From positions 124,001 through 188,000 of the forward strand of contig NZ_NESC01000002.1 of NCBI RefSeq assembly GCF_003063575.1: a DNA stretch of 64,000 bases. Reading direction: 5' to 3'. Below, piece after piece: positions 8,466 through 23,872 of this stretch. The notes under the pieces were generated by a model. It did not search any database. It was given only the letters and a program-made list of their open reading frames with translations, and was not told where the DNA came from. The position numbers and the translations under genes are program-made. The stretch's first letter is position 1. Each line of letters opens with the position of its first letter. Origin of the DNA: Limnohabitans sp. Jir72 (GTDB taxonomy: Bacteria > Pseudomonadota > Gammaproteobacteria > Burkholderiales > Burkholderiaceae_C).

Positions 8466-11400
8466 TTAGGCGGCTTCGCCCGCGTCTGCTGGTGCATCTT
8501 CAGATGAAGATTCACCCGCCAGATCGGCGGCTTCAGCATCTGCAATGGCGCGGCGCTCGGCGTCGTCCATCGCGTCTTTCACCTTGCGCGCCTGGTGGTA
8601 AGCCAGACCGGTACCGGCAGGAATCAGGCGACCGACGATCACGTTTTCCTTCAGGCCACGAAGCTCGTCGCGCTTGCCCATGATGGCCGCTTCGGTCAAG
8701 ACACGGGTCGTTTCCTGGAAGGAAGCGGCCGAGATGAACGAGTCGGTCGACAGGGATGCCTTTGTGATACCCAGCAACAAGTTGCTGAAGGTTGCAGGTA
8801 ACTTGCCTTCGCCTTGCAAAGCGTCGTTGGTGTTGAGCATTTCGGAACGCTCCACTTGTTCGCCTGCAATGTAGTTGGAGTCACCGGAGTTTTCAACGAC
8901 CACGCGGCGCAGCATCTGACGAACAATCACTTCGATGTGCTTGTCGTTGATCTTCACGCCTTGCAAGCGGTAAACGTCCTGCACTTCGTCAACGATGTAG
9001 CGGGCCAGCTCTTCGATGCCCAGCAAGCGCAAGATGTCTTGTGGGTCGGCTGGGCCGTCCACAATGCTTTCGCCCTTGTTGACCACTTGGCCCTCGTGCA
9101 CCAGGATGTTCTTCTCTTTGGGGATCAGTTCATCCCAGATCTTGCCTTCAGGGTCGGTGATCTGCAGACGGACCTTGCCTTTGGTCTCTTTACCGAAGGA
9201 CACGGTACCGGTGATCTCAGCCAGCATGCCCTTGTCTTTGGGCGAGCGCGCTTCGAACAGTTCGGCCACACGGGGCAAACCGCCGGTGATGTCCCGGGTC
9301 TTTTGACCTTCAACAGGGATACGGGCCAGCACTTCGCCTGGTCCCACATCCATGCCGTCGCGCACCTGGATCAGCGAGCCGATCTGGAAGCCGATCGTCA
9401 CCGAATGATCGGTGCCAGGGATCTTGACTTCTTTGCCCGCTGCATCAATCAACTTAACCTGTGGGCGAATAATCTTGGCTGCACCACGGCGCTTAGGATC
9501 GATGACCACCAGGGTGGACAGACCGGTCACCTCGTCGACTTGTTTGGCGACTGTCAGACCTTCTTCGACATTCTCAAATTTCACCTGACCGGCGAACTCC
9601 GTGATGATAGGTCGGGTCAATGGATCCCAGTTTGCCAAGATCGCACCAGCCTTGATGGTCTGGTCGGCCTTGATGGACAAGATCGCGCCATAGGGCACTT
9701 TGTGACGCTCACGCTCACGGCCATGCTCGTCATGGATGACGATCTCGCCTGAACGGGCAATCACCACCAACTCGCCTTTGCTGTTGGTCACATAACGCAT
9801 CGTGGCATTGAAGCCGATGATGCCGTTGGACTTGGCTTCCACGCTGGATGCCACAGCAGCACGCGAAGCGGCACCACCGATGTGGAAAGTCCGCATGGTC
9901 AGCTGGGTACCCGGTTCACCAATGGACTGGGCAGCGATCACACCGACGGCTTCGCCGTTGTTGACCAAACCACCGCGGCCCAAATCGCGCCCGTAGCACA
10001 TGGCACACAAACCAAAGCGTGTGGCGCAAGTCAGCGCCGTGCGCACTTTGACTTCGTCCACACCTGCAGCTTCGAGTTCGTCGATCAGGTCTTCGTCGAG
10101 CATGGCACCGGCGGCGGCCAGAACCGAGCGGTTCTCAGGGTGCAGCACATCTTCGGCTGCGGTGCGACCCAAAATGCGGTCACGCAGCGATTCGATCACT
10201 TCACCGCCTTCAACGATGGCGCGCATGAGCGAGCCGTCGGAGGTGCCGCAATCGAGCTCGGTCACGACCAAGTCTTGGGTCACATCCACCAGACGACGTG
10301 TCAGGTAACCCGAGTTGGCGGTCTTCAAAGCCGTGTCGGCCAGACCTTTACGTGCACCGTGGGTTGAGATGAAGTACTGCAACACGTTCAGACCTTCACG
10401 GAAGTTCGCCGTGATGGGGGTCTCAATGATCGAGCCGTCAGGCTTGGCCATCAGACCACGCATGCCGGCCAACTGGCGAATCTGCGCTGCAGAACCGCGG
10501 GCACCGGAGTCGGCCATCATGTAGATGGAGTTGAACGATTCCTGATCGACTTCGTTGCCATGGCGGTCAATGGTGCGCTCTTTGCGCAATTGGTCCATCA
10601 TCACCTTGGAGACGACGTCACCGGCTTTGCCCCAGATGTCCACCACCTTGTTGTAGCGCTCGCCAGCAGTCACCAGACCGGAGACGTATTGCTGCTCGAT
10701 GTCTTTGACTTCTTTTTCGGCGGCTTCAATGATGGCGGGTTTCTCGGGCGGCACCAACATGTCATCGATACCGATCGAGATACCAGCGCGTGTAGCCAAA
10801 CGGAAACCGTTTTGCAGCAGCTTGTCGGCGAACACCACGGTCTCTTTCAGACCGCACTTACGGAAAGACGTGTTGATCAGCTTGGAGATCTCTTTCTTCT
10901 TCAAAGCCTTGTTCAGGTTCGAGAAAGGCAAGCCTTTGGGCAAAATTTCCGACAACAGCGCACGGCCGACAGTGGTTTCGACCATCGACACGGACGAGCT
11001 GAACTCGCCGGTTGTTTTGTCTTTGGTCCACTCGGTCATGCGCACGTTGATCTTGGCCGCCAATTCGACAGCATCCGCGTCCAGGGCGCGTTGCACTTCA
11101 CCAATGTCGGCGAAGATCAGGCCTTCGCCCTTGGCGTTGATGCGGTCACGGGTGGCGTAGTACAGACCCAGCACCACGTCTTGCGAAGGCACGATCGAAG
11201 GTTCGCCAGACGCAGGGAACAAGATGTTGTTCGAAGCCAGCATCAAGGTGCGGGCTTCCATCTGAGCTTCCACCGACAGCGGAATGTGCACGGCCATCTG
11301 GTCACCGTCGAAGTCGGCGTTGAAAGCCGCACAAACGAGAGGGTGCAACTGAATGGCCTTGCCTTCGATCAGCAGGGGCTCAAAGGCCTGGATGCCCAAG

Positions 11401-12686
11401 CGGTGAAGCGTAGGCGCACGGTTGAGCATCACAGGGTGCTCTTTGATGACTTCTTCCAGGATGTCCCAAACCACGGGTGTACCGGCTTCGACTTCCTTCT
11501 TGGCCGCCTTGATGGTGGTCGCAATGCCCATCGATTCGAGGCGGGCAAAGATGAAGGGCTTGAACAGCTCGATGGCCATCAACTTGGGCAAACCACACTG
11601 GTGCAGCTTGAGGGTTGGGCCCACGGTGATCACGGAACGACCCGAGTAGTCGACGCGCTTGCCCAACAAGTTCTGACGGAAACGACCCGACTTGCCTTTG
11701 ATCATGTCGGCCAAAGACTTCAGGGCACGCTTGTTGGCACCGGTCATGGCTTTGCCGCGACGGCCGTTGTCCAGCAAGCTGTCCACGGCTTCTTGCAACA
11801 TGCGCTTTTCGTTGCGGGCGATGATTTCGGGTGCCTTCAGTTCCAGCAAACGGCGCAGACGGCTGTTGCGGTTGATGACGCGACGGTACAGATCGTTCAA
11901 GTCAGAGGTCGCGAAACGGCCACCGTCCAGTGGCACCAAAGGACGCAGGTCCGGTGGCAACACGGGCAGGACTTCGAGCACCATCCACTCGGGCTTGATG
12001 CCCGACTTCTTGAAGGCTTCCAGCACTTTGAGGCGCTTGGAGTTCTTCTTGACCTTGAGTTCAGAACCGGTCAAGTCACCGCGCAGGCGCTCGATTTCGC
12101 TTTCGATGTCGATGCTTTGCAACAATTCCTTGATGCCTTCAGCGCCCATCTTGGCCACGAATTCGTCGCCGTATTCTTTGACTTTGGCATCGTAGTCGTC
12201 TTCCGTCATGATGCCGAATTTCTTCAACGGGGTCATGCCGGGATCGGTCACCACATACGCTTCAAAGTACAGCACGCGTTCGATGTCACGCAGTGTCATG
12301 TCGAGCACCAGGCCCAAACGCGATGGCAGCGATTTGAGGAACCAGATGTGGGCGCAAGGCGCGGCCAGGTCGATGTGGCCCATGCGCTCGCGACGCACTT
12401 TGGTTTGTGTGACTTCAACGCCACACTTTTCGCAGATCACGCCGCGGTGCTTGAGGCGCTTGTACTTGCCGCACAAGCATTCGTAGTCTTTGATGGGGCC
12501 AAAGATCTTGGCGCAAAACAGACCATCGCGCTCGGGCTTGAAGGTGCGGTAGTTGATGGTTTCCGGCTTTTTCACTTCACCGAAAGACCACGAACGGATC
12601 TTCTCGGGCGATGCCAAGCCGATGCGGATCGCATCGAAGTGGTCATCGGGCGTGAACTGCTTGAACAGGTCGAGTAGTGATTTCAT
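8466..12686 (-). CDS. rpoC: RNA polymerase beta' subunit
   Basis: A 1406-residue, full-length beta' subunit. The N-terminal zinc site is visible ([19 protein letters not shown]), and the active-site NADFDGDQM lies near residues 456-464, with the three metal-binding aspartates at 458, 460 and 462. It lies 23 bases downstream of rpoB on the same transcript. Nothing unusual was seen; the long open frame on the opposite strand is a coding shadow. Confidence 0.99.
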   Translation of the reverse strand: MKSLLDLFKQFTPDDHFDAIRIGLASPEKIRSWSFGEVKKPETINYRTFKPERDGLFCAKIFGPIKDYECLCGKYKRLKHRGVICEKCGVEVTQTKVRRERMGHIDLAAPCAHIWFLKSLPSRLGLVLDMTLRDIERVLYFEAYVVTDPGMTPLKKFGIMTEDDYDAKVKEYGDEFVAKMGAEGIKELLQSIDIESEIERLRGDLTGSELKVKKNSKRLKVLEAFKKSGIKPEWMVLEVLPVLPPDLRPLVPLDGGRFATSDLNDLYRRVINRNSRLRRLLELKAPEIIARNEKRMLQEAVDSLLDNGRRGKAMTGANKRALKSLADMIKGKSGRFRQNLLGKRVDYSGRSVITVGPTLKLHQCGLPKLMAIELFKPFIFARLESMGIATTIKAAKKEVEAGTPVVWDILEEVIKEHPVMLNRAPTLHRLGIQAFEPLLIEGKAIQLHPLVCAAFNADFDGDQMAVHIPLSVEAQMEARTLMLASNNILFPASGEPSIVPSQDVVLGLYYATRDRINAKGEGLIFADIGEVQRALDADAVELAAKINVRMTEWTKDKTTGEFSSSVSMVETTVGRALLSEILPKGLPFSNLNKALKKKEISKLINTSFRKCGLKETVVFADKLLQNGFRLATRAGISIGIDDMLVPPEKPAIIEAAEKEVKDIEQQYVSGLVTAGERYNKVVDIWGKAGDVVSKVMMDQLRKERTIDRHGNEVDQESFNSIYMMADSGARGSAAQIRQLAGMRGLMAKPDGSIIETPITANFREGLNVLQYFISTHGARKGLADTALKTANSGYLTRRLVDVTQDLVVTELDCGTSDGSLMRAIVEGGEVIESLRDRILGRTAAEDVLHPENRSVLAAAGAMLDEDLIDELEAAGVDEVKVRTALTCATRFGLCAMCYGRDLGRGGLVNNGEAVGVIAAQSIGEPGTQLTMRTFHIGGAASRAAVASSVEAKSNGIIGFNATMRYVTNSKGELVVIARSGEIVIHDEHGRERERHKVPYGAILSIKADQTIKAGAILANWDPLTRPIITEFAGQVKFENVEEGLTVAKQVDEVTGLSTLVVIDPKRRGAAKIIRPQVKLIDAAGKEVKIPGTDHSVTIGFQIGSLIQVRDGMDVGPGEVLARIPVEGQKTRDITGGLPRVAELFEARSPKDKGMLAEITGTVSFGKETKGKVRLQITDPEGKIWDELIPKEKNILVHEGQVVNKGESIVDGPADPQDILRLLGIEELARYIVDEVQDVYRLQGVKINDKHIEVIVRQMLRRVVVENSGDSNYIAGEQVERSEMLNTNDALQGEGKLPATFSNLLLGITKASLSTDSFISAASFQETTRVLTEAAIMGKRDELRGLKENVIVGRLIPAGTGLAYHQARKVKDAMDDAERRAIADAEAADLAGESSSEDAPADAGEAA

Positions 12687-12709
12687 GGTTTAAATCCTTT
12701 GCCTGTGAA

Positions 12710-16834
<4,125 letters not shown>

Positions 16835-16989
16835 GAGATCTCCGGGCTTGATCTTTCAGGACTGGGTGCCAAGAGCGCTTTTGGCACTCTCAACGGGCTT
16901 GGCGGCTGGCCTCTACCAGCGTTGGCGGACGATTGCGCATTGCACGCAACCCGAACCAAGGGTTTTCTGCAGTCGGGTCAGAAAACACT

Positions 16990-17018
16990 GAAAAACAACT
17001 CCTACAGAGGTGTTTTTC
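16990..17018 (-). promoter_or_regulatory. Long hairpin in rplL-rpoB spacer, candidate RNase processing site
   Basis: Complementary arms GAAAAAC and GTTTTTC enclose a further short helix around a small loop, giving an almost continuous stem with one mismatch. Its position between rplL and rpoB matches the RNase III processing structure known from enteric rplL-rpoB; the functional equivalence is inferred. Confidence 0.5.
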
Positions 17019-17038
17019 GGTGTGCTCTTCAAGAACCA

Positions 17039-17071
17039 AAGGCTGGAGGCCCTTGCGGGCACTCCAGCCTT
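17039..17071 (-). terminator. Attenuator hairpin downstream of rplL
   Basis: A ten-bp outer stem (17039-17048 with 17062-17071) and a four-bp inner GCCC/GGGC stem with one bulged base. On the minus strand it is followed by TGGTTCTT, a weak U-run. It starts 15 bases after the rplL stop and probably lets only part of the transcription continue into rpoBC, as in other bacteria. Confidence 0.7.
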
Positions 17072-17085
17072 GGAACGATGCCGAA

Positions 17086-17460
17086 TTACTTGAGCTCGGC
17101 CTTGGCGCCAGCTTCTTCCAGCTTCTTCTTGGCGGCTTCAGCGTCTGCCTTAGGCAAAGCTTCTTTGACCGCTTTAGGAGCGCCGTCCACCAGATCTTTG
17201 GCTTCTTTCAAGCCCAGACCGGTGATTTCACGCACCGCTTTAATCACGGACACTTTGTTTGCGCCGGCTTCCAACAACATCACGTTGAATTCAGTCTTCT
17301 CTTCTGCAGCAGCAGCAGCACCGCCACCAGCAGCAGCAGGAGCGGCCATAGCAGCTGCGCTCACGCCAAATTTCTCTTCGATGGCTTTCACCAACTCGTT
17401 GAGTTCCATGACCGTCATGCTGTCCAGCGCGGTCAAAAATGCGTCTTTATCGAATGCCAT
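17086..17460 (-). CDS. rplL: 50S ribosomal protein L7/L12
   Basis: A 124-residue stalk protein. It has an N-terminal dimerisation domain, an Ala/Gly-rich hinge (about 36-55) and a conserved C-terminal domain with [14 protein letters not shown]. Multiple copies bind L10 and recruit translation factors to the ribosome. It lies 40 bases after rplJ. Confidence 0.98.
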   Translation of the reverse strand: MAFDKDAFLTALDSMTVMELNELVKAIEEKFGVSAAAMAAPAAAGGGAAAAAEEKTEFNVMLLEAGANKVSVIKAVREITGLGLKEAKDLVDGAPKAVKEALPKADAEAAKKKLEEAGAKAELK

Positions 17461-17500
17461 TTTTATTTCCTAACAATTGGTTAAAACACGAACGCTGGCC

Positions 17501-18007
17501 TTAAGCGGCAACAGCTTCGCCTTCGCCTTTTTTGGCCGCCAAAGCACCCAACACCACGGCGGTGCGAGACATAGGCGACATCAACAAGCCACACAACTGG
17601 GCCAACAGCACTTCTTTCGAAGGGATGCTTGCCAATTGCTTAACGCCGTTCACGTCCAAGACTTTGCCTGCAAATGCGCCTGCGCGAATGACCAACTTGT
17701 CGTTGGTTTTCGCGAAGTCAGCCACCACTTTCGCGGCAGCAACTGCATCTTCAGAGAAGCCGTAGATCAGCGGACCGGTCATCTGGTCGGCGACAACTTC
17801 AAACTGCGTACCTGTCACAGCACGGCGAGCCAAGGTGTTTTTCAACACCGTCAGCGAAACGCCGAGACTGCGAGCTTTGACGCGCAGGTTGGTCATGTCA
17901 GCGACCGTGATACCACGGTATTCCGCCATCACAAGCGTTTGAGCTTTAGCGGCGAGGTCGGTCACTTCGGTAATGACCGCTTCTTTCTCACTGCGATTCA
18001 GACTCAA
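17501..18007 (-). CDS. rplJ: 50S ribosomal protein L10
   Basis: A 168-residue L10 ([15 protein letters not shown]..., with [15 protein letters not shown]) that anchors L7/L12 dimers at the stalk base. A good ribosome binding site (AAAAGGAGT) precedes the ATG. The 259-base upstream leader is probably where L10-L7/L12 represses its own translation. Confidence 0.98.
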   Translation of the reverse strand: MSLNRSEKEAVITEVTDLAAKAQTLVMAEYRGITVADMTNLRVKARSLGVSLTVLKNTLARRAVTGTQFEVVADQMTGPLIYGFSEDAVAAAKVVADFAKTNDKLVIRAGAFAGKVLDVNGVKQLASIPSKEVLLAQLCGLLMSPMSRTAVVLGALAAKKGEGEAVAA

Positions 18008-18266
18008 GGTCTACTCCTTTTTATGTGTTCTTCGGGTTGCCCCTGAAACACGCCTATTTGCAGCGACCAACTGTTTTGGATATTTATCCATCTGCAGCGG
18101 GATCGCCATCTGCGTTGGCCCAAACTTCCAGAGTGATCTTTCGGTTTGTTGATTAAGCACACCCATGTGTGCACCAACGGTCTTGGATGGCCTGCTGTCC
18201 CTTTGGAAGGTCAGCAGCCCACCACATTGAGCAGGACTTTGCAGCCTGCTCAAATTCTTACCGCAA
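18008..18266 (-). promoter_or_regulatory. rplJ leader region (candidate L10 autoregulatory leader)
   Basis: A gene-free 259-base spacer between rplA and rplJ. Just after rplA it holds a GAGCAGG/CCTGCTC hairpin (about 18223-18245), followed by AAGACCGTTGGTGC, which resembles the conserved L10-binding element of known L10 leaders. Leader-type regulation is established for this operon in other bacteria; its presence here is inferred from position and these motifs. Confidence 0.55.
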
Positions 18267-18962
18267 TCAAGCTGCGATGGATTGTGTGTCGACGCGAACG
18301 CCCACACCCATGGTCGAAGACACCGCGATTTTGCGCAGGTAAACACCCTTGCTGGTGGCTGGTTTGGCTTTCACCAAGGCTTCAATCAATGCGGCCAAGT
18401 TGCCTTGCAGCTTGTCGGAATCAAACGAGCGACGTCCAATGGTGCCGTGCACGATACCGGCTTTGTCAACACGGAACTGGACTTGACCAGCTTTGGCGTT
18501 GCGCACAGCGGTAGCGACGTCCGGTGTGACGGTTCCAACTTTGGGGTTAGGCATCAGGCCGCGTGGGCCCAAGATCTGACCCAAAGTACCCACAACGCGC
18601 ATGGCGTCAGGGGCAGCAATGACCACGTCGAAAGGCATGTCACCCGCTTTCACGCGTGCAGCCAGATCGTCCATGCCGACCACGTCAGCACCAGCGGCAA
18701 GCGCTTCTTCAGCCTTGGCACCCTGTGCGAACACAGCCACGCGAGCTGTTTTGCCCGTGCCATTCGGCAGGACAACAGCACCACGGACCACTTGGTCGGA
18801 TTTCTTGGCATCGATACCGAGTTGCACAGCCACGTCGATGGACTCATCGAATTTGGCGGTCGCAGCGTCTTTGACAATGGCCAGTGCGTCAGCGAATGCG
18901 TACAGCTTGTTGCTGTCCACTTTGCCAACCAAAGCTTTTTGTTTTTTAGTCAATTTGGACAT
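18267..18962 (-). CDS. rplA: 50S ribosomal protein L1
   Basis: A 231-residue, full-length L1 ([15 protein letters not shown]..., with the conserved [18 protein letters not shown]). It binds 23S rRNA at the E-site stalk and in many bacteria represses the rplK-rplA mRNA. Its start codon directly follows the rplK stop, so translation of the two genes is probably coupled. Confidence 0.98.
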   Translation of the reverse strand: MSKLTKKQKALVGKVDSNKLYAFADALAIVKDAATAKFDESIDVAVQLGIDAKKSDQVVRGAVVLPNGTGKTARVAVFAQGAKAEEALAAGADVVGMDDLAARVKAGDMPFDVVIAAPDAMRVVGTLGQILGPRGLMPNPKVGTVTPDVATAVRNAKAGQVQFRVDKAGIVHGTIGRRSFDSDKLQGNLAALIEALVKAKPATSKGVYLRKIAVSSTMGVGVRVDTQSIAA

Positions 18963-19394
18963 TTACACGCCCTCCACATTCACGCCCATGGAACGGGCAG
19001 TACCAGCGATGGTGCGAACGGCGGCGTCGAGATCGGCAGCGGTCAGATCTTTCATCTTGGCCTTGGCAATTTCTTCCAGCTGAGCGCGGGTGATCTTGCC
19101 CACTCTTTCCAAACCTGGCTTGGTCGAAGCCTTGTCGATCTTGATGGACTTCTTGATCAAGGTCGCTGCAGGAGGCGTCTTGATGATGAAAGTGAAAGAT
19201 TTGTCTGCAAACGCAGTGATCACCACTGGCAATGGCAGACCTGGCTCGACGCCTTGGGTCTGGGCGTTGAACGCCTTGCAGAATTCCATGATATTCAAAC
19301 CACGTTGACCCAAAGCTGGGCCAATAGGTGGTGATGGATTGGCTTTACCAGCTGGAACTTGCAGCTTGATGAAGCCGACGATTTTTTTCGCCAT
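18963..19394 (-). CDS. rplK: 50S ribosomal protein L11
   Basis: A 143-residue L11 with the proline-rich [19 protein letters not shown] near the N-terminus. It forms part of the GTPase-associated centre and is needed for RelA activation. A GCAAGGAG ribosome binding site precedes the ATG. It is 111 bases downstream of nusG. Confidence 0.98.
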   Translation of the reverse strand: MAKKIVGFIKLQVPAGKANPSPPIGPALGQRGLNIMEFCKAFNAQTQGVEPGLPLPVVITAFADKSFTFIIKTPPAATLIKKSIKIDKASTKPGLERVGKITRAQLEEIAKAKMKDLTAADLDAAVRTIAGTARSMGVNVEGV

Positions 19395-19505
19395 GCTTTT
19401 CTCCTTGCGGGTGATAACGCTCTCTCGAGCTCCCCGGGGTTAACGACTCACTTGCAATGTCTGGTGCCGAGTCGGGAAGCGCCAGACAGAAAACGTGAAG
19501 ACCTG

Positions 19506-20087
19506 TCAGGTCTTTTCGACTTGGCTGAACTCCAGCTCGACGGGTGTGGCACGACCAAAAATCGTCACTGACACACGCATCTTGTTGCGCTCGTAGTTGA
19601 CTTCTTCCACCGTGCCATTGAAATCAGTGAACGGGCCTTCCTTGACGCGGATGTATTCACCCACCTCAAACTCCACTTTGTGGCGTGGCTTGTCCGTGCC
19701 TTCTTGCATCTGATTCACGATTTTCGCAACGTCAGCTTCAGAGATGGGTGCCGGGCGGTTCTTGGCCCCCCCTACAAAACCCGTGACCTTGTTGGTATGC
19801 TTGACCAAATGCCAAGTGTCGTCGTCCATCACCATTTCCACCAGCACATAGCCAGGGAAAAATTTGCGCTCGGTGGTGCGCTTTTGTCCGTTCTTGACTT
19901 CCACGACCTCTTCGGTAGGCACAAGAATTCGGCCAAACTTGGACTCCATGCCGGAGCGCGTGATGCGCTCAACGATGTTGCGCTCCACGGCCTTCTCCAT
20001 ACCTGAATAAGCATGAACCACATACCATTTCAGATCAGGATTGATCGAGGAACCAGCCAATGGCGCGTTGACTACAGCATCGTTCAT
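19506..20087 (-). CDS. nusG: Transcription termination/antitermination factor NusG
   Basis: A 193-residue protein with an N-terminal NGN domain ([18 protein letters not shown]) and a C-terminal KOW domain ([17 protein letters not shown]). It binds RNA polymerase and links it to Rho or the ribosome. I start it at the ATG at 20087, which overlaps the secE stop as TAATG with GGTGGA just upstream; the open frame extends 46 codons further only as a shadow of secE. Confidence 0.97.
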   Translation of the reverse strand: MNDAVVNAPLAGSSINPDLKWYVVHAYSGMEKAVERNIVERITRSGMESKFGRILVPTEEVVEVKNGQKRTTERKFFPGYVLVEMVMDDDTWHLVKHTNKVTGFVGGAKNRPAPISEADVAKIVNQMQEGTDKPRHKVEFEVGEYIRVKEGPFTDFNGTVEEVNYERNKMRVSVTIFGRATPVELEFSQVEKT

Positions 20088-20470
20088 TATTTTTTCCACC
20101 CGAGAATCAGATCGTAAAAAACCCATTCCAGAGTTTTGTCGGTGAGCCACAAAAAGACCGCCATCACCACCACAAAGCCGAACACGTAAGCCGTGATTTG
20201 CATGGCTTCCTTGCGTTCTGGCCAAACCACTTTCTTGACTTCGCGTACAGCATCACGACCGAACGCGAGCAACTGGCGACCAGCTTCGGAAGTGAAGAAT
20301 ACAGCCACAGCCGCCACCAAGCCCACCAACAGTCCTGCCCACTGAACAAGACTTCCTTGTTGACTTAACAAAGAGTAGGCCGCCAAGGCAGCAATGACCA
20401 ATGCGCCAGACAGCGCCAAGCGCATCTTCTCGCCAGAGGCGCTCACAGTTTGTACTTCAGACGTTGCCAT
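20087..20470 (-). CDS. secE: Preprotein translocase subunit SecE
   Basis: A 127-residue membrane protein of the long, three-helix type: two hydrophobic segments near residues 18-60 plus the conserved C-terminal segment with [29 protein letters not shown]. It clamps SecY in the SecYEG channel. The ATG at 20470 is chosen over an ATG 12 codons upstream because it matches the family start. It is translationally coupled to nusG. Confidence 0.95.
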   Translation of the reverse strand: MATSEVQTVSASGEKMRLALSGALVIAALAAYSLLSQQGSLVQWAGLLVGLVAAVAVFFTSEAGRQLLAFGRDAVREVKKVVWPERKEAMQITAYVFGFVVVMAVFLWLTDKTLEWVFYDLILGWKK

Positions 20471-20524
20471 ACGGCTTGGGGACCTTTTTTGCACCCTGAA
20501 AATCAAGGCACTTATCAGACAAGG

Positions 20525-20549
20525 AAGCCCGCTAGAGACTAGCGGGCTT
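20525..20549 (-). terminator. Rho-independent terminator after tRNA-Trp
   Basis: A perfect ten-bp stem (AAGCCCGCTA with TAGCGGGCTT) with a five-base loop, lying between tRNA-Trp and secE. On the minus strand it is followed by CCTTGT, so it may be only partly effective. Confidence 0.75.
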
Positions 20550-20568
20550 GAAAATCCACCTTTTCAGG

Positions 20569-20644
20569 TGGCAGGGGCAGTAGGAATCGAACCTACAACC
20601 TTCGGTTTTGGAGACCGACGCTCTGCCAATTGAGCTATACCCCT
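20569..20644 (-). tRNA. tRNA-Trp(CCA)
   Basis: A 76-base cloverleaf with anticodon CCA (GTCTCCAAAAC region) and an encoded CCA end. It lies 11 bases after tuf, so it is most likely processed from the tRNA-tuf transcript. The tuf, tRNA-Trp, secE order is typical of proteobacteria. Confidence 0.97.
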
Positions 20645-20655
20645 ACTAAAACCTC

Positions 20656-21846
20656 TTAAGCAATGATCTTGGCAACAACGCCAGCACCGACGGTACGGCC
20701 GCCTTCGCGGATGGCAAAGCGCAAGCCCTCTTCCATCGCGATGGGGTTGATCAACTTCACAGTGATCGACACGTTGTCACCAGGCATCACCATCTCTTTG
20801 CCTTCTGGCAATTCGATCGCGCCCGTCACGTCAGTCGTACGGAAGTAGAACTGGGGACGGTAGTTGTTGAAGAATGGCGTGTGACGGCCACCTTCGTCTT
20901 TGGACAAGACATAGATCTCGCCCGTGAAGTGGGTGTGTGGCTTGATCGAGCCTGGCTTGCACAGCACTTGGCCGCGCTCGACGTCTTCGCGCTTGGTGCC
21001 GCGCAGCAAGATGCCGACGTTGTCACCGGCTTGACCTTGGTCCAGCAGCTTGCGGAACATCTCAACGCCTGTGCAAGTGGTCTTGACCGTGTCTTTGATA
21101 CCCACGATTTCGATTTCTTCGCCGACTTTGACGATGCCGCGCTCGATACGGCCAGTCACCACAGTGCCGCGACCGGAGATCGAGAACACGTCTTCCACGG
21201 GCATCAAGAATGCACCGTCCACTGCACGCTCAGGTGTAGGGATGTAAGTGTCCAGCGCGTCAGCCAGCTTCATGATGGCTTCTTCGCCCAAAGGACCCTT
21301 GTCGCCTTCCAGGGCCAGCTTGGCTGAACCTTGGATGATCGGTGTGTCGTCGCCTGGGAAGTCGTACTTGGACAGGAGTTCGCGAACTTCCATCTCGACC
21401 AGTTCCAACAACTCAGCGTCGTCAACCATGTCGCACTTGTTCAGGAACACGATGATGTAAGGCACGCCAACCTGGCGAGCCAACAAGATGTGCTCGCGGG
21501 TCTGAGGCATTGGGCCGTCAGCAGCTGAACACACCAAAATCGCGCCGTCCATCTGGGCAGCACCCGTGATCATGTTTTTCACATAGTCAGCGTGGCCTGG
21601 GCAGTCCACGTGAGCGTAGTGGCGGTTAGCCGTCTCGTACTCCACGTGGGCGGTGTTGATCGTGATACCACGGGCTTTTTCTTCGGGTGCAGCGTCGATC
21701 TGGTCGTACGCTTTGGCCGAACCACCGAATTTGGTAGCCAACACAGTGGTGATGGCAGCAGTCAGTGTCGTTTTGCCGTGGTCAACGTGACCAATGGTGC
21801 CGACGTTGACGTGCGGTTTGGTCCGTTCGAATTTCTCTTTTGCCAT
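20656..21846 (-). CDS. tuf: Elongation factor Tu
   Basis: A 396-residue EF-Tu with G1 GHVDHGKT, G3 DCPGHADYV and G4 NKCDMVD motifs, and intact domains 2 and 3. It delivers aminoacyl-tRNA to the ribosome. The start at [10 protein letters not shown] (21846) is the family start; the frame extends 17 codons upstream without meaning. It lies downstream of tRNA-Thr, matching tufB-type tRNA-tuf operons; a second copy elsewhere is likely but not visible. Confidence 0.99.
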   Translation of the reverse strand: MAKEKFERTKPHVNVGTIGHVDHGKTTLTAAITTVLATKFGGSAKAYDQIDAAPEEKARGITINTAHVEYETANRHYAHVDCPGHADYVKNMITGAAQMDGAILVCSAADGPMPQTREHILLARQVGVPYIIVFLNKCDMVDDAELLELVEMEVRELLSKYDFPGDDTPIIQGSAKLALEGDKGPLGEEAIMKLADALDTYIPTPERAVDGAFLMPVEDVFSISGRGTVVTGRIERGIVKVGEEIEIVGIKDTVKTTCTGVEMFRKLLDQGQAGDNVGILLRGTKREDVERGQVLCKPGSIKPHTHFTGEIYVLSKDEGGRHTPFFNNYRPQFYFRTTDVTGAIELPEGKEMVMPGDNVSITVKLINPIAMEEGLRFAIREGGRTVGAGVVAKIIA

Positions 21847-21919
21847 TTCTCGACTCCGAAAAAAATTGTGGTCAAACTCAAGACAGAGGGCGCGCAACCT
21901 TAAGCTGCGCGCCCGGAAC

Positions 21920-21994
<75 letters not shown>

Positions 21995-22024
21995 AAAAAA
22001 TCTTCAAGACATTTGTCGGATGAC

Positions 22025-22098
22025 TGGAGCGGGAAACGGGAATCGAACCCGTGTCATTAGCTTGGAAGGCTAAGGTTCTACCATTGAACTACTCCCGC
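22025..22098 (-). tRNA. tRNA-Gly(TCC)
   Basis: A 74-base cloverleaf with anticodon TCC in TTAGCCTTCCAAGCTAA and an encoded CCA. It lies between tRNA-Tyr and tRNA-Thr. Confidence 0.97.
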
Positions 22099-22185
22099 AC
22101 TGATTGCGCAGCACGAGTGGATGCAACGCCAATGCTTGGAAACCTTTTCCAAATGCTCAAAATCACCTGACTCAAGTCAGTTCGC

Positions 22186-22271
22186 TGGTGGAGGAGACTG
22201 GATTCGAACCAGTGTAGGCGTAAGCCAACAGATTTACAGTCTGCCCCCTTTAGCCACTCGGGCACCCCTCC
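22186..22271 (-). tRNA. tRNA-Tyr(GTA)
   Basis: An 86-base class II tRNA with a long variable arm (TTGGCTTACGCCTAC region), anticodon GTA and an encoded CCA. It is first in the tRNA-tuf unit, 14 bases below the -10 box. Confidence 0.97.
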
Positions 22272-22285
22272 GGAGCGAGCCTCAA

Positions 22286-22315
22286 ATTATGCCAGCTTTT
22301 CCGCAAATGTCGCAA
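22286..22315 (-). promoter_or_regulatory. Promoter of the tRNA-Tyr-Gly-Thr-tuf-tRNA-Trp unit
   Basis: On the minus strand, TTGCGA (22310-22315) and CATAAT (22286-22291) are 18 bases apart, and a G/C-rich stretch follows before tRNA-Tyr. The GC-rich discriminator is typical of stringently controlled stable-RNA promoters. Read by eye, not tested. Confidence 0.65.
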
Positions 22316-22332
22316 GTCATGGGAAAAAGTTT

Positions 22333-23079
22333 TTACCAATTGATCGTTTTGGGATCACTCTGCATCAAAAAATCATTGGCCAGCGCGAAATGACGACAGC
22401 CCAGGAAGGGCACTGGGGGCCGCATGGCCGACAAGGGTGAGGGATGGTTCGACTGTAAAACCAAGTGACGCGCATCGCCACTGACCGCATCGATCAAGCT
22501 TCTTTTGGCCTGGGCATGCGTGCCCCACAGCATGAACACTACGGGTTGCGCACTTTGCGCCACCGCCCGGATCAGCGAATCGGTCAAAACCTCCCAACCC
22601 CAGCCCGCGTGGCTAGCCGCCTGCCCCTGCTCCACCGTCAAACACGCATTGAGCAGCAAGACACCTTGCCGGGCCCAGCGCACCAAGGAGCCTTGCGCAG
22701 GCACCGGCAAGCCTAGGCTGTGTTGCAGTTCTTTGAAGATGTTGCGCAAACTGGGTGGGACACGAACGCCATCGGGCACAGAAAAAGACAGGCCTTCGGC
22801 TTGACCAGGCCCGTGGTAGGGATCTTGACCCAGAATCACCACACGCACCTGACTGAGCGGCGTCAAGGTCAAAGCCCTCAATGGCTCCGGGGGGTACACC
22901 ACAGCACCCGAGGTCAATCTTTCGCGCAAGCGAGCCGACAAGCTTTGCCCTGCGGCCGAAGCCAAAAAATCTTGAACCAAGGCTGCCCATGCAGGGTCCA
23001 GCCCCGTCAGGTCCGGAGGCCAACAGTTCAAGCGCCTGGCAACAGGTGACGCGTCAAACAGCAGACCTTGCTGCGACAC
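22333..23079 (-). CDS. ung: Uracil-DNA glycosylase
   Basis: A family 1 UDG of 248 residues from the GTG at 23079, with the catalytic water-activating GQDPYHGPGQAEGLSF, the uracil-binding LLLNACLTV, and the late NHPSPLS motif with its histidine. It excises uracil from DNA. The open frame continues to an ATG at 23169, but that extension lies inside trpC and reads like a shadow. GTG 23079, seven bases after trpC stops on the same strand, or TTG 23091 are likelier starts, neither with a strong ribosome binding site. Confidence 0.9.
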   Translation of the reverse strand: MSQQGLLFDASPVARRLNCWPPDLTGLDPAWAALVQDFLASAAGQSLSARLRERLTSGAVVYPPEPLRALTLTPLSQVRVVILGQDPYHGPGQAEGLSFSVPDGVRVPPSLRNIFKELQHSLGLPVPAQGSLVRWARQGVLLLNACLTVEQGQAASHAGWGWEVLTDSLIRAVAQSAQPVVFMLWGTHAQAKRSLIDAVSGDARHLVLQSNHPSPLSAMRPPVPFLGCRHFALANDFLMQSDPKTINW

Positions 23080-23083
23080 AGAT

Positions 23084-23872
23084 TCAGGCAAACAACTTGG
23101 CCAGCGCCTCGCCTGGCTCGGCGGCGCGCATGAAGGCCTCGCCCACCAAGAAGGCATGGACATTGGCATCGCGCATGCGCTTCACGTCAGCCGCATTCAA
23201 AATGCCACTTTCCGTGATCAACAGGCGGTCCACCGGCACATCGGGCAACATGTCGAGCGTGGTTTGCAACGTCACTTCAAAAGTTCGCAAGTTGCGGTTG
23301 TTGATGCCCACCAGTCGGGTCTTGAGCTTCAAGGCCCGGTCCAGCTCGGCGCGGTCGTGCACCTCCACCAGCACCGCCATGTCCAGGCTGCGCGCCATCG
23401 CTTCCAGATCGGCCATTTGGGCATCGTCCAAACAGGCTGCGATCAGCAAGATGGCGTCTGCACCCATGGCCCGGGCCTCGTAGACCTGGTACGCGTCGAT
23501 CATGAAGTCCTTGCGCAACACCGGCAAATCGCAGCTGGCGCGGGCTTGCTTGAGGTAGTCCACGCTGCCCTGGAAGAACTGTTTGTCGGTCAAGACCGAC
23601 AAACAGGCTGCGCCATGCTCGGCATAGCTTTGCGCGATGTCGGCCGGGATGAAGTCGGCACGCAACACGCCTTTGGAGGGGCTGGCTTTTTTGACCTCAG
23701 CAATCACTGCCGCCTGGCCTGCGGCGATCTTGGCGCGCATCGCGCCCTCGAAATCACGGGTCAGCACGCGGCTTTCGGCATCGGCGCGCATGGCGTCCAA
23801 GGACTTTTTGGCCAAAGCGGCGGCGACCTCTTCACGTTTGACCGCGACGATTTTGTTGAGGATGTCACTCAT
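23084..23872 (-). CDS. trpC: Indole-3-glycerol phosphate synthase
   Basis: A 262-residue TIM-barrel enzyme of tryptophan synthesis, with [32 protein letters not shown] and [11 protein letters not shown]. It converts CdRP to indole-3-glycerol phosphate. The start at MSDILNKI overlaps the last codons of a 46-codon membrane ORF. It is not fused to TrpF. Confidence 0.97.
   Translation of the reverse strand: MSDILNKIVAVKREEVAAALAKKSLDAMRADAESRVLTRDFEGAMRAKIAAGQAAVIAEVKKASPSKGVLRADFIPADIAQSYAEHGAACLSVLTDKQFFQGSVDYLKQARASCDLPVLRKDFMIDAYQVYEARAMGADAILLIAACLDDAQMADLEAMARSLDMAVLVEVHDRAELDRALKLKTRLVGINNRNLRTFEVTLQTTLDMLPDVPVDRLLITESGILNAADVKRMRDANVHAFLVGEAFMRAAEPGEALAKLFA

Noticed and set aside
10560..12677. 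705-codon plus-strand open frame over rpoC
   Set aside because: Same situation: mirror frame of a GC-rich essential gene with no family resemblance.
18223..18245. GAGCAGG/CCTGCTC hairpin after rplA as a terminator
   Set aside because: No U-run follows on the minus strand, so it is better treated as part of the rplJ leader.
21847..21897. N-terminal extension of EF-Tu
   Set aside because: The 17 extra codons lie in the tRNA-Thr-tuf spacer, are not in the family, and the ATG at 21846 gives the standard N-terminus.
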